64,000 bases of DNA from Acinetobacter oleivorans DR1 (GTDB taxonomy: Bacteria; Pseudomonadota; Gammaproteobacteria; Pseudomonadales; Moraxellaceae): NCBI RefSeq assembly GCF_000196795.1, contig NC_014259.1, positions 372,001-436,000 of the forward strand, in the 5' to 3' direction. Under the pieces are notes generated by a model. It was given only the letters and a program-made list of their open reading frames with translations. It ran no database searches and was not told the origin of the DNA. A program made the translations under genes and the position numbers. Of this stretch, positions 17,073-26,468 are shown one piece after another; position 1 is the stretch's first letter; each line of letters begins with the position of its first letter.

Positions 17073-17485
17073 AACTTTATAGTGGTTAAATAAAGCTCAG
17101 ACCTTAAGGTTTGAGCTTTATTTTTTGCTTAAAAAATATTTTTTCATAAACTTATTTGTATATTAATTTGAAATTCATTATTTAAATAAATAGTGTGTTT
17201 GTTCTACGAATATTTATTGTATTAAAAGTAGATATAGCTAGTGGTGAATATAAATACTATATTTTAAAATAAATGGGTTTTATTAATATATAAATTATAG
17301 AAATAGTGCCAGGTTAATTAAAATACATAAATAACGATGTTTTTTTATAACATTATGTTTTTGTTATTTATTTTATTTAAAGAGGATGGGGCTGCTTAAA
17401 ATAAGTTCACTATTCAAAGATAATTGCATATTTATTTTTTTCTCCTAAAATGATTTTTTACTAAATTGTCGTTACAGTTTTTTAT
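17073..17485. other. AT-rich gap upstream of the amino acid permease
   Basis: A 413-bp non-coding gap with a terminator at its left end. The rest, about 17130-17480, is extremely AT-rich with no strong inverted repeat or ORF. It presumably holds the permease promoter; no confident -10/-35 pair is visible because of the base bias. Confidence 0.4.
17092..17127 (+). terminator. Terminator after the alpha/beta-hydrolase-like gene
   Basis: A 12-bp stem (17092-17103 with 17108-17119, one G-U) with loop TTAA is followed by a T-rich tract. Confidence 0.85.
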
Positions 17486-18913
17486 ATGCAATCATTAAAT
17501 TATCGGAATAATGATGCATCGCAACATGGAAGTTCTGCACCTTTGAAACGAGCAATGAGTACTCGACATTTGGTGATGATCTCCCTTGGCGGTGCCATAG
17601 GTACAGGTCTTTTTTTAGGGTCGGGTGATGTAATTTCCCAAGCTGGCCCAATTGGCGCAATTATTTCTTATTTTTTAGGCGGTTTAATTGCCTATACCGT
17701 GATGTTATGTCTTGGTGAGCTTGCGGTACATGTACCAGAATCAGGATCATTCGGTGAGTACGCTCGTCGCTATATTGGTCCGGGTACGGGCTATATGATC
17801 ACTTGGTTATATTGGTTAACTTGGACCGCGACTTTAGGAACTGAATTTACCGCCGCAGCTTTACTGGTTCGGGAGTGGTTTCCTTCTACTTCGGTTTGGG
17901 CTTGGACGCTATGTTTTGGTGCCTTGGTTTTTTTCATTAATATTAGTTCAACGCGATTATTTGCCGAGTCAGAGTTTTGGCTGGCACTTGTGAAAGTTGT
18001 CACAATTATCTTTTTTATTGGCTTGGGTTTGCTGGCGATTTTTGGCTTCATTCCTTATCACGGACACGAAACTGCGCCGTTGTTTAGCAATTTAACTGCC
18101 CAAGGCTGGTTCCCACATGGGTTATTTCCAATTTTTACAACCATGCTGATTGTTAATTTTGCTTTTTCGGGTACAGAATTAATTGGTGTGGCAGCTGGGG
18201 AGGCAGAGAATCCAGCACAGACAGTTCCTAAAGCAATCAATGCTGCTATTTGGCGACTACTGATTTTCTTTGTCGGCACAATTGTTGTAATTAGTTCATT
18301 GTTACCATTCCAGCTTGCTGGTTTAAGTGGTAATGAGGTGAGTAATAGTCCTTTTGTGACTGTGTTTAATTATATTGGTATCCCATATGCCGAAGATATT
18401 ATTCGCTTTGTGATTATTACGGCTTTACTCTCTGCTGCAAATTCTGGTTTGTTTGCTGCTTCACGTATGATGTGGTCGCTTTCTGCAAAGAACCAATTAC
18501 CAAAAATCTTTTCTAAACTTACACCTTCAGGAACACCTATTGTAGCTATTGTGGTCACAATGCTGGGTGCTATACCAGGGTTACTTTCAGAGCAATTTGC
18601 ACCTGAAACTATTTTTAAGAATTTATTGGGTGTTGCTGCTTTCACCATGGTTGTAGTGTGGATTGCAATTTGCGTATCTCAATTCAACTTCCGTAGACAG
18701 TGGTATAAATCAGGTAAGACTGCAAAAGATTTGCGTTTTGCTGCTCCTTTATTTCCTTTAACTCCAATCGTGGGTGGTTTGTTCTGTGCTATTACTTGTA
18801 TTAGCATGGTATTCGATCCTTCGATGCAGGTTGGCTTTATCTGCTGTATTGTTTTCATTCTTGTGTGTTATGCGAGCTATTTCATTTTTTATCACAAGAA
18901 AGATGTGATGTAG
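17486..18913 (+). CDS. Amino acid permease (APC superfamily, AAT type)
   Basis: A 475-residue, 12-helix inner-membrane amino acid/proton symporter. The first helix carries SLGGAIGTGLFLGSG, the substrate-backbone-binding glycine motif of the AAT family. It is followed by GSFGEYARRYIGPGTGYMITWLYWLTW, NFAFSGTELIGVAAGEAENPAQTVPKAI and SAANSGLFAASRMMWSLS, all typical of the AroP/GabP/ProY branch. The substrate cannot be read from sequence. Position upstream of gdhA-ast suggests arginine, ornithine or another amino acid feeding this pathway, but a terminator and 1 kb of DNA separate them, so it is a separate transcription unit. The start is the ATG at 17486, the only one with a charged cytosolic leader. 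Confidence 0.85.
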   Translation: MQSLNYRNNDASQHGSSAPLKRAMSTRHLVMISLGGAIGTGLFLGSGDVISQAGPIGAIISYFLGGLIAYTVMLCLGELAVHVPESGSFGEYARRYIGPGTGYMITWLYWLTWTATLGTEFTAAALLVREWFPSTSVWAWTLCFGALVFFINISSTRLFAESEFWLALVKVVTIIFFIGLGLLAIFGFIPYHGHETAPLFSNLTAQGWFPHGLFPIFTTMLIVNFAFSGTELIGVAAGEAENPAQTVPKAINAAIWRLLIFFVGTIVVISSLLPFQLAGLSGNEVSNSPFVTVFNYIGIPYAEDIIRFVIITALLSAANSGLFAASRMMWSLSAKNQLPKIFSKLTPSGTPIVAIVVTMLGAIPGLLSEQFAPETIFKNLLGVAAFTMVVVWIAICVSQFNFRRQWYKSGKTAKDLRFAAPLFPLTPIVGGLFCAITCISMVFDPSMQVGFICCIVFILVCYASYFIFYHKKDVM

Positions 18914-18948
18914 AGCTAAGCAAAGATATGCTTTCTGAAGCATAGTCT

Positions 18949-18972
18949 AAAGGCCCCATTTGGGGCTTTTTT
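18949..18972 (+). terminator. Terminator after the permease gene
   Basis: The stem AAAGGCCCCA/TGGGGCTTTT (18949-18958 with 18961-18970, one G-U) runs into a T tract. It separates the permease from the gdhA-ast unit. Confidence 0.85.
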
Positions 18973-19769
18973 ATTGCCTGTAGGAAATTAGAAAAGGGTG
19001 GATTTTATATATTTTTTTTAAAAATGAATTTTTATTTTTGATCATAAAAACAAATATTGTTTTATAAATTTACCACTGATCGGATTTTTATTAATATTTA
19101 TTTATTATAAATATTTGATTAAGTCTATGTTTAGTCTTGTTATTTAATAGAGAGCTGTTTTTAGTTTTTTGGAATATAAGGGTTGAATGAACGCAATATG
19201 GATTTAATGTGAAGAATAGATAATTTTTTGATAGTTTTTTAAAAAATGAAAGTTATTAAGTTATTGTTATATATTAATAAAAATATTTACATTTTTTGTA
19301 TTTATGGTTGTTTGTTTTCTATAATATTTTTTTATTAAAGTTAAGGGTTTTTTAATATTTGTTGTTTTTTTATTATAAATGTCAGTTCGATTTGATTATT
19401 TTTTCTCTTCTTATTTATTTTAAAATGTTCTAAATGAGCTTGCTCTATGCTATATTTATTGGAAGATTTTATATCTATGTTGCGGCTTAATTTTAAGCAG
19501 TATGTGTGGAAATAATTAATCTGTAGGATTATTGAACAAAGTTTATTTTAAAAAGACTAATGGAGGGATCTATCGATTAGTCAAAAAAATTTTATGGACT
19601 CATGGTTTTTGTAAATCATAGTTCTTTTTAACTCCCAAACGGTTATGTCACTTCTTTTGTATTTATATTTCAGCCGGCTGGTTTTAGTGGGTTGTGGCTA
19701 GTTTTTTGCTTTTATAAAACTCTCTTTATAAACAGCAATTTAGACAAAAGAAAACTTGTAAAAGATATC

Positions 19770-19801
19770 GGTATATAAAAGTAGATCGTACTTTTAGTAC
19801 C
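19770..19801. promoter_or_regulatory. Imperfect inverted repeat upstream of gdhA
   Basis: Arms GGTA...TAAAAGTA (19770-19783) and TACTTTTA-GTACC (19789-19801) are symmetric around GATCG. It is about 150 bp upstream of the gdhA start. It could be an operator of a dimeric regulator or a leader hairpin. Confidence 0.4.
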
Positions 19802-19907
19802 AACAAATGGAATTTAAAAAATCTGATGCTTTAGAAGAGCAAAAGATTTAGTAAATAAACTAAGGCACTGTTATTTCAGGGTTTTAGTTGCTAAATAATA
19901 AAGATTA

Positions 19908-19924
19908 CAGATTTATCAAATCTG
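19908..19924. promoter_or_regulatory. Inverted repeat just upstream of gdhA
   Basis: CAGATTT-ATC-AAATCTG has perfect 7-bp arms with a 3-bp spacer, ending 27 bp before the gdhA start codon. A regulator bound here would overlap the promoter or leader. Confidence 0.4.
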
Positions 19925-19951
19925 AGTCTATGAAGGTATATAGGAAAAAAG

Positions 19952-21226
19952 ATGTCAGATCTTTCATACGTAAACGAACACAGCGATGCATGGCAAACTT
20001 ACTTGGCACAAATTGACCGTGTTGCTCCGTACTTAGACCACTTAGCTGAGTTTATCGACACTTTAAAACGTCCAAAACGTGCACTTATTGTAGACGTGCC
20101 AATTGTAATGGATGACGGTTCTATTCAGCACTTTGAAGGCTACCGTGTACAACACAACTTGTCTCGTGGTCCTGGTAAAGGTGGTGTTCGTTACCATCCG
20201 AATGTTGATTTGAACGAAGTTATGGCGTTATCTGCATGGATGACAATTAAAACTGCTGTTTTGAATTTGCCATTTGGCGGTGCAAAAGGTGGTATCCGTG
20301 TTGATCCGCGTAAATTATCTAATCGTGAATTAGAGCGTTTAACTCGTCGTTATACGACTGAAATCGGTCACATTATCGGGCCTCAAAAAGATATCCCAGC
20401 TCCAGACGTTGGTACAAATGCCAATATCATGGGTTGGATGATGGATACTTACTCTACAAGCCAAGGTTACACAGTAACTGGTGTTGTAACTGGTAAGCCA
20501 GTTCACTTAGGTGGCTCTTTAGGTCGTGTTAAAGCGACTGGTCGCGGTGTATTCGTTACAGGTCGCGAAGTAGCTGCAAAAATCAATTTACCAATTGAAG
20601 GCGCGAAAATCGCTGTTCAAGGTTTTGGTAACGTAGGTAGTGAAGCTGCTTTCTTATTTGTTGAATCAAAAGCAAAAATCACTCACGTTCAAGATCACAC
20701 TGGCACAATTTTCAATGCTGATGGTATTGATCTTGTTGCATTACGTGAACACGTAAATGCAAACCAAGGTGGTGTTGGTGGTTTCGCTGGCGCGCAAGCA
20801 ATTGCTGATGAAGATTTCTGGACTGCAGATGTAGACATCATTATTCCTGCTGCGTTAGAAGGTCAAATCACAGTTGAACGTGCTGAAAAACTTAAAGCTA
20901 AGTTGATTTTAGAAGGTGCGAACGGCCCGACTTATCCTAAAGCTGAAGACGTATTAGTTGAGCGTGGCATTGTTGTAGTACCTGACGTTGTATGTAACGC
21001 CGGCGGTGTAACTGTAAGTTACTTCGAATGGGTTCAAGACATGGCGAGCTACTTCTGGACTGAAGAAGAAATCAATGAGCGTTTAGACAAATTGATGGTT
21101 CAAGCTATGGATGACGTTTGGAACACAGCGAATAGCAACGCTTGTACTTTACGTACAGCAGCTTACATCTTGGCATGTGAGCGTATTTTAAAAGCTCGTA
21201 AAGAGCGTGGTATTTTCCCGGGCTAA
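19952..21226 (+). CDS. gdhA: NAD(P)-dependent glutamate dehydrogenase
   Basis: A 424-residue Glu/Leu/Phe/Val-type dehydrogenase, cytosolic and hexameric in the family; it interconverts glutamate and 2-oxoglutarate plus ammonia. The N-terminal domain has GPGKGGVRYHPNV and LPFGGAKGGI, with the catalytic Lys in GAKGG and the adjacent Asp in DVGTN. The dinucleotide domain has VQGFGNVGSEAAFL. ATG with AGGA ten bases upstream. Placed in front of astC, its likely physiological direction is catabolic: the AST pathway yields two glutamate, GDH deaminates it, and the 2-oxoglutarate formed is the amino acceptor of AstC. The cofactor (NAD likely, for this short catabolic type) is inferred. Confidence 0.92.
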   Translation: MSDLSYVNEHSDAWQTYLAQIDRVAPYLDHLAEFIDTLKRPKRALIVDVPIVMDDGSIQHFEGYRVQHNLSRGPGKGGVRYHPNVDLNEVMALSAWMTIKTAVLNLPFGGAKGGIRVDPRKLSNRELERLTRRYTTEIGHIIGPQKDIPAPDVGTNANIMGWMMDTYSTSQGYTVTGVVTGKPVHLGGSLGRVKATGRGVFVTGREVAAKINLPIEGAKIAVQGFGNVGSEAAFLFVESKAKITHVQDHTGTIFNADGIDLVALREHVNANQGGVGGFAGAQAIADEDFWTADVDIIIPAALEGQITVERAEKLKAKLILEGANGPTYPKAEDVLVERGIVVVPDVVCNAGGVTVSYFEWVQDMASYFWTEEEINERLDKLMVQAMDDVWNTANSNACTLRTAAYILACERILKARKERGIFPG

Positions 21227-21244
21227 TCTGCGGAAATTACTTTT

Positions 21245-21307
21245 AGGAAAAGTGGTCTGAGCAAATATTAAGGATGTTATAGGGTTATTTGTTCAGCCCC
21301 TTTTCCT
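21245..21307 (+). promoter_or_regulatory. Long intercistronic hairpin between gdhA and astC
   Basis: Left arm 21245-21266 and right arm 21287-21307 form about 20 base pairs (8 bp, a 1x1 mismatch, 2 bp, a single bulge, 10 bp), with a 20-nt loop. It lies 19 bp after the gdhA stop and 54 bp before astC. No T tract follows the right arm, so it is more likely an RNA processing or stabilising element, or a regulatory hairpin, than a simple terminator. Confidence 0.6.
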
Positions 21308-21361
21308 GAATGATTTAAATTTAAGTGTTATCGAATATATTAAATAAATACTGAGGTAAGC

Positions 21362-22576
21362 ATGGAACAGCCAATTTCTGTAACTCGAAGCAACTTTAAC
21401 GACTGGATGGTTCCAGTTTTTGCACCGGCAAATTTCATTCCGGTACGTGGCGAAGGTTCACGTATTTGGGATCAAGAAAATAAAGAATATATTGATTTTG
21501 CAGGCGGGATTGCAGTAAACGCATTAGGTCATGCGCATCCAGTGGCAGTGAATGCTTTAACAGAACAAGCAACAAAACTTTGGCATGTAGGTAACGGTTA
21601 TACAAATGAACCCGTTCTACGCCTTGCAAAACAACTCACCGAAAATACATTTGCAGATAAGGTTTTCTTCTGTAACTCAGGTGCAGAAGCGAATGAAGCT
21701 GCATTAAAACTGGCTCGTAAAGTTGGTTTAGATAGCGGCGTTGCTGGTAAAAGTGGCATTGTGGCATTTAATAATGCTTTCCATGGCCGTACCTTATTTA
21801 CCGTTTCAGCGGGTGGTCAGCCTAAATATTCACAAGACTTTGCACCACTTCCAAACGGTATCAACCATGTTGCCTTTAATGATTTAGAAGCTGCAAAAGC
21901 AGTCATTAATGAACAAACTTGTGCCGTGATTGTTGAACCGATCCAAGGTGAAGGCGGCGTTATTCCTGCTGACATCGAATTTTTAAAAGGTTTACGTGCA
22001 CTGTGTGATGAGTTTGGTGCCTTACTTATTTTTGATGAAGTGCAAACTGGTGTAGGCCGTACAGGCGCACTGTATGCCTACATGAACTCTGGCGTTATTC
22101 CAGATGTGTTAACAACTGCAAAAGCATTAGGCGGTGGCTTCCCAGTCGGTGCAATGTTAACAACTGATAAATTTGCTCCGCATTTTTCAGTGGGTACACA
22201 TGGCACGACTTATGGTGGTAACCCGCTAGCAAGTGCGGTTGCAGGTGCAGTATTTGAGTTTATTAATACGCCTGAAGTACTCGAAGGTGTGAAGCATCGT
22301 CATCAATATTTCCTCGATGCACTAAATGCATTAAACGCTGAACATCAGATTTTTGAAGAAATTCGTGGTCAAGGTTTATTGATTGGCTGTGAATTAAAAG
22401 CTGAGTATGCAGGGAAAGCTAAAGATATTACGACTTGGGCGGGTGAAGAAGGTTTACTTGCTTTAATTGCAGGCCCGAATGTGGTTCGTTTTACTCCGTC
22501 GCTTATCATTCCTGAACAAGATATTGATGAAGGGATTGCTCGTTTAAAAAGAGCGTTGGCTAAATTGGCTAAATAA
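21362..22576 (+). CDS. astC: Succinylornithine transaminase
   Basis: A 404-residue class III PLP aminotransferase. It converts N2-succinylornithine and 2-oxoglutarate to succinylglutamate semialdehyde and glutamate (AST step 3). Motifs: FAGGIAVNALGHAHP near the N terminus, FFCNSGAEANEAALKLAR (cofactor phosphate site), AFHGRTLFTVSAG, the LIFDEVQTGVGRTG block with the PLP-contacting Asp, and TTAKALGGGFPVGAM with Schiff-base Lys254. Family members also serve as acetylornithine aminotransferase, but position at the head of astADBE fixes the role. The ATG follows TGAGGTAAGC. It is first in a tight cluster: 18 bp to astA. Confidence 0.93.
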   Translation: MEQPISVTRSNFNDWMVPVFAPANFIPVRGEGSRIWDQENKEYIDFAGGIAVNALGHAHPVAVNALTEQATKLWHVGNGYTNEPVLRLAKQLTENTFADKVFFCNSGAEANEAALKLARKVGLDSGVAGKSGIVAFNNAFHGRTLFTVSAGGQPKYSQDFAPLPNGINHVAFNDLEAAKAVINEQTCAVIVEPIQGEGGVIPADIEFLKGLRALCDEFGALLIFDEVQTGVGRTGALYAYMNSGVIPDVLTTAKALGGGFPVGAMLTTDKFAPHFSVGTHGTTYGGNPLASAVAGAVFEFINTPEVLEGVKHRHQYFLDALNALNAEHQIFEEIRGQGLLIGCELKAEYAGKAKDITTWAGEEGLLALIAGPNVVRFTPSLIIPEQDIDEGIARLKRALAKLAK

Positions 22577-22594
22577 AAAAAAGGAAAGCTAGCC

Positions 22595-23626
22595 ATGATG
22601 ATTGTCCGTCATGCCGAGTTTCGAGACCTTGAAGATATTTATAAATTAGCGGGTAAGTCGGGTGTAGGCCTGACTTCCTTGCCACAAAATATGGATACAC
22701 TTTCGGCTCGAATTTCACGTACTCGCAATACTTTAAATGGCAATGTCCATAAAAGTGAACAAGGCTATCTGTTTGTTCTTGAAGATACAGAAGCTCAACG
22801 TGTTATTGGTTTAAGTGCAATTGAAGTTGCTGTAGGACTCATTGAGCCTTGGTACAACTTTCATGTTGGTACTCAAGTACACGCTTCAAAAGCACTAAAC
22901 GTTTATAAGTCACTACCTACCTTATTTTTGAGTAATGACAGAACGGGTAGTAGTGAACTCTGTACATTATTTTTAGATCCAGAGCGTCGTGAAAACCAAA
23001 ACGGTAAATTCTTATCGAAAATCCGTTTTATGTTTATTGCTGCCTTTAAGCAATATTTCGAGAAAAAGTTAATTGCTGAAATGCGTGGTTTCTCAGACGA
23101 AAATGGATGTTCTCCATTTTGGGATGCGATTGGTCACCATTTCTTTAATATGGATTTCTCAACAGCAGACTATTTAAGTGGAATTGGGCAAAAAGTATTT
23201 ATTGCAGAGCTTATGCCACGTTTTCCAGTCTATGTGGATCTCTTGCCAAAAGATGCGCAAGAGGTGATTGGAAAAATGCACCCACAAACTTTGCCTGCTT
23301 ACCATGTGCTTGAGTCAGAAGGCTTACGCTATCAAGGATATGTCGATATTTTTGATGCGGGTCCAACCATTGAAGCCAATATTGATGAATTGCGGGCAGT
23401 AAAAGAAAGTCAGTTTTTAAACGTCAAAATTACAAGTGAAGCTGCGGTCGGTAAGACCCAATATCTCGTTGCCAATGATAATTATCATGACTATAAGGCA
23501 ATGTTGATGAAGCTTGATCTTGTTGATAACACTATAAATTTAACACATGAACAAGCTGAAAAACTCGGTGTACAAGAAGGTCACGTTGTTCGTGTGTTAT
23601 CACTAAATCCAATGGAAGTATCCTGA
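22595..23626 (+). CDS. astA: Arginine N-succinyltransferase
   Basis: A 343-residue acyltransferase of GNAT-like fold that starts arginine catabolism by transferring succinyl from succinyl-CoA to the alpha-amino group. It aligns from memory with E. coli AstA end to end: GVGLTSLPQNMDTLSARI, then EVAVGLIEPWYNFHVGTQVHASK, then LFLSNDRTGSSELCTLFLDP, then EMRGFSDENGCSPFWDAIGHHFF, and IGQKVFIAELMPRFPVY. Starts at tandem ATG codons (22595 and 22598) with AAGGAAAG upstream; the first gives the usual MM start. The stop codon overlaps the astD start by one base, implying translational coupling. Confidence 0.95.
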   Translation: MMIVRHAEFRDLEDIYKLAGKSGVGLTSLPQNMDTLSARISRTRNTLNGNVHKSEQGYLFVLEDTEAQRVIGLSAIEVAVGLIEPWYNFHVGTQVHASKALNVYKSLPTLFLSNDRTGSSELCTLFLDPERRENQNGKFLSKIRFMFIAAFKQYFEKKLIAEMRGFSDENGCSPFWDAIGHHFFNMDFSTADYLSGIGQKVFIAELMPRFPVYVDLLPKDAQEVIGKMHPQTLPAYHVLESEGLRYQGYVDIFDAGPTIEANIDELRAVKESQFLNVKITSEAAVGKTQYLVANDNYHDYKAMLMKLDLVDNTINLTHEQAEKLGVQEGHVVRVLSLNPMEVS

Positions 23627-25095
23627 TGTCAAACTCTTTATTTATAAACGGTGTCTGGTTACAAGGCAGCGGCACAACATTTGAAAAAACAAATCCAGTT
23701 GATAACCAAACTGTATGGTCAGGTGCTGAAGCAACTGCTGCTGATGTAGAGCAAGCTTGTCAGGCAGCGCGTACTGCATTTCCAGCATGGGCACGTTTGC
23801 CACTTGCAGAACGTGTAGCGATTGTTGAGAAATTCGCAGCTTTGCTTGAAGAAAATAAAAAGCATTTAGCAGAAGTAATTAGCCAAGAAACCAGTAAGCC
23901 ATTTTGGGAAACATTAACTGAAGTTCAATCAATGATTGGCAAAGTTGCGATTTCAATCCGTGCTTATCATCAGCGTACAGGTGAAAGCTCAACTGAAATG
24001 GCCGATGGTGTAGCATCTTTACGTCACCGTCCACATGGTGTGCTTGCAGTTTTCGGTCCATATAACTTCCCGGGCCATTTACCAAATGGGCATATTGTTC
24101 CTGCATTACTAGCAGGTAATACCGTGGTATTTAAACCAAGCGAATTAACACCTTGGACTGCTGAAGAAACTGTAAAACTTTGGCAGCAAGCTGGTTTGCC
24201 AAATGGTGTTATGAACTTGGTGCAAGGTGGTCGTACCACTGGTGAAGCGTTAGCTGCTTCACATGAAATTGATGGTTTATTGTTTACCGGAAGTGCAAAC
24301 ACGGGTTATCACTTGCATAAGCAAATGGCGGGTGCACCTGAGAAAATCCTTGCGCTTGAAATGGGTGGCAATAATGCATTGATTATTGATGAAATTATCG
24401 ATGTCGATGCTGTAGTTAATCTCACTATTCAATCTGCATTTGTTTCGGCGGGTCAGCGTTGTACATGTGCACGCCGTATCTTGGTGAAAAATGGCGCAGA
24501 AGGTGATGCATTTATTCAACGTTTCGTTGAAGTTGCTAAAAATCTAAAAGTTGGTCGTTGGAACGATGAGCAACAACCATTTATGGGTGGCGTTATCTCG
24601 TCAGTTGCCGCATCAAATATGATGCTTGCTCAGCAAAAATTGCTTGAGCTTGGCGCAAAAAGCTTGTTGCCAATGACGCGTCCGCAAGAAGATAGTTCGT
24701 TACTTACTCCAGGCATTGTTGATGTAACAGGCATCACTGATATTCCAGATGAAGAATATTTTGGTCCGCTTACGACGATTCAACGTTATGACAACTTTGA
24801 AGAAGCATTAAAAATTGCGAATGCAACTCGCTTTGGTTTGTCTGTTGGTCTGGTTTCACCAAAACGTGCACTGTTTGATCAAGTACTTATTGAAGCGCGT
24901 GCCGGTATTGTGAACTGGAATAAGCCATTAACAGGTGCTTCAAGTGCTGCACCTTTTGGTGGTGTCGGTGCATCTGGTAACCACCGCGCAAGTGCCTTTT
25001 ATGCAGCTGATTATTGTGCTTGGCCAATGGCTTCACTTGAAAGTGACAGCTTAACCTTACCAGAAAAATTATCTCCAGGGATTGTGTTGCCTTAA
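23626..25095 (+). CDS. astD: Succinylglutamate-semialdehyde dehydrogenase
   Basis: A 489-residue NAD-dependent aldehyde dehydrogenase oxidising N-succinylglutamate 5-semialdehyde to N-succinylglutamate (AST step 4). Catalytic Glu245 lies in LALEMGGNNA and nucleophile Cys279 in SAGQRCTCARR. The NAD-binding region has FTGSANTG and the cofactor-site VFGPYNFPGHLPNGH. Start ATG overlaps astA by one base (TGATG). A gap of 17 bp leads to astB. The family resemblance to other aldehyde dehydrogenases is broad, but gene order and the FGPYNFPGHLPN block are specific to AstD. Confidence 0.95.
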   Translation: MSNSLFINGVWLQGSGTTFEKTNPVDNQTVWSGAEATAADVEQACQAARTAFPAWARLPLAERVAIVEKFAALLEENKKHLAEVISQETSKPFWETLTEVQSMIGKVAISIRAYHQRTGESSTEMADGVASLRHRPHGVLAVFGPYNFPGHLPNGHIVPALLAGNTVVFKPSELTPWTAEETVKLWQQAGLPNGVMNLVQGGRTTGEALAASHEIDGLLFTGSANTGYHLHKQMAGAPEKILALEMGGNNALIIDEIIDVDAVVNLTIQSAFVSAGQRCTCARRILVKNGAEGDAFIQRFVEVAKNLKVGRWNDEQQPFMGGVISSVAASNMMLAQQKLLELGAKSLLPMTRPQEDSSLLTPGIVDVTGITDIPDEEYFGPLTTIQRYDNFEEALKIANATRFGLSVGLVSPKRALFDQVLIEARAGIVNWNKPLTGASSAAPFGGVGASGNHRASAFYAADYCAWPMASLESDSLTLPEKLSPGIVLP

Positions 25096-25112
25096 ACACT
25101 AGGGAAAGAAAA

Positions 25113-26456
25113 ATGAAAGGATATGAAGTAAATTTCGATGGTTTGGTGGGACCAACACATCACTACGCGGGCTTGTCGTTTGGTAATGAAGCATCGACAA
25201 AAAACCGTAATAATGCCTCGAATCCAAAATTAGCAGCTAAACAGGGCTTGCTAAAGATGAAGGCCTTGGCTGACATGGGAATGAAACAAGGTGTGCTTGT
25301 TCCGCATGAGCGCCCACATGTTCCAATGTTACGCCGTTTAGGTTTTACAGGAGATGACATTAGCGTAGTTGCTCAAGCAATGCGTCATTCACCTGAACTA
25401 TTATCATCGCTAAGTTCAGCTTCGCCAATGTGGACTGCAAATGCGGCAACTGTTTCACCTTCGGCAGATAGCCAAGATGAACGCGTGCATTTTACAGCAG
25501 CGAACTTGAATAATAAGTTTCACCGTTCAATTGAGGCTGAAACTACAAGTCAGGTCCTACAAGCGATCTTTAAAAATGAACGTCATTTTGTTCATCATGA
25601 AGCTTTACCACAAGTGGCCTTGTTTGGTGATGAAGGTGCAGCAAATCACAACCGTTTAGGGGGTGATTATGCTAAGCGCGGTGTTCAAGTATTTGTTTAT
25701 GGTCAACAACATTTAAATAATGGTTTACCAGGACCAAAACGCTATCCAGCTCGTCAGACGCGTGAAGCAAGTGAAGCAATTGCACGTTTGCATCGTTTAG
25801 ATGATGCACATACTGTTTTTGTTCAACAAAATCCGGATGTAATTGATCAGGGTGTATTCCATAACGATGTTATCGCGGTAAGTAACCAGCAGGTTTTATT
25901 CCATCATCAACATGCATTCTTAAATCAAGATCAAGCTTTTGCTGAAATTCGCCAGAAAATGGCAAGCATCGGTGAAGATTTTATCTCGATTGAAGTTCCT
26001 GAAAACCGCGTTACTGTTGATGATGCCGTAGCAACTTATTTATTTAATAGCCAGATTTTGACTCGTCCAGATGGTGGAATGACCATTGTTGTGCCAGAAG
26101 AGTCTCGCCAGAATAAGGCAGTTTGGGGTTATCTGAACGATATGGTTCAGATGGGTACACCAATTGATGCTATTCAGGTATATGACTTACGTGAAAGTAT
26201 GCGTAATGGTGGTGGTCCGGCATGTTTACGTTTACGCGTAGCTTTAAACGAAACTGAGTTAAATGCTGTAAATCCAAAAGTTCTCATGAACGATCAGTTG
26301 TTTGGCACACTCAATCAATGGGTAGATAAACACTATCGTGATCGCTTAGCGCAAGAAGATTTGGCTGATCCGCATTTATTGATGGAAAGCCGTATGGCAC
26401 TCGATGAACTGACCAAAATTTTAGGTTTGGGTTCGGTCTATCCTTTCCAAAAATAA
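25113..26456 (+). CDS. astB: N-succinylarginine dihydrolase
   Basis: A 447-residue guanidine-modifying-superfamily hydrolase that turns N2-succinylarginine into succinylornithine, two ammonia and CO2 (AST step 2). The start MKGYEVNFDGLVGPTHHYAG is characteristic. Later blocks include WTANAATVSPSADS, FHNDVIAVSNQQVLFHHQHAF (catalytic His and Asp/Glu region) and SMRNGGGPACLRLRV, with the nucleophilic Cys371. ATG with GGGAAAGAAAA upstream. It follows astD by 17 bp and precedes astE by 12 bp, so the five ast genes form one operon in the same order as E. coli astCADBE. Confidence 0.95.
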   Translation: MKGYEVNFDGLVGPTHHYAGLSFGNEASTKNRNNASNPKLAAKQGLLKMKALADMGMKQGVLVPHERPHVPMLRRLGFTGDDISVVAQAMRHSPELLSSLSSASPMWTANAATVSPSADSQDERVHFTAANLNNKFHRSIEAETTSQVLQAIFKNERHFVHHEALPQVALFGDEGAANHNRLGGDYAKRGVQVFVYGQQHLNNGLPGPKRYPARQTREASEAIARLHRLDDAHTVFVQQNPDVIDQGVFHNDVIAVSNQQVLFHHQHAFLNQDQAFAEIRQKMASIGEDFISIEVPENRVTVDDAVATYLFNSQILTRPDGGMTIVVPEESRQNKAVWGYLNDMVQMGTPIDAIQVYDLRESMRNGGGPACLRLRVALNETELNAVNPKVLMNDQLFGTLNQWVDKHYRDRLAQEDLADPHLLMESRMALDELTKILGLGSVYPFQK

Positions 26457-26468
26457 TGAGGAGGTGAC

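Larger units (their letters stand above)
18914..19951. other. 1-kb AT-rich region upstream of gdhA-ast
   Basis: The largest non-coding stretch in the window (1038 bp). After the permease terminator it is very AT-rich with long T runs. It contains four inverted repeats: GACTAAT/ATTAGTC (19555-19582), the perfect palindrome CAGCCGGCTG (19671-19680), an imperfect hairpin at 19770-19801, and CAGATTT/AAATCTG (19908-19924). No ORF above about 60 codons is present. Such DNA could host H-NS binding, a small RNA, or several regulator sites controlling nitrogen metabolism; none can be named from sequence. Confidence 0.5.

Noticed and set aside
17092..17480. Small RNA gene in the AT-rich gap before the permease
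   Set aside because: Apart from the terminator there is no stable hairpin or promoter pair that stands out from the base composition.
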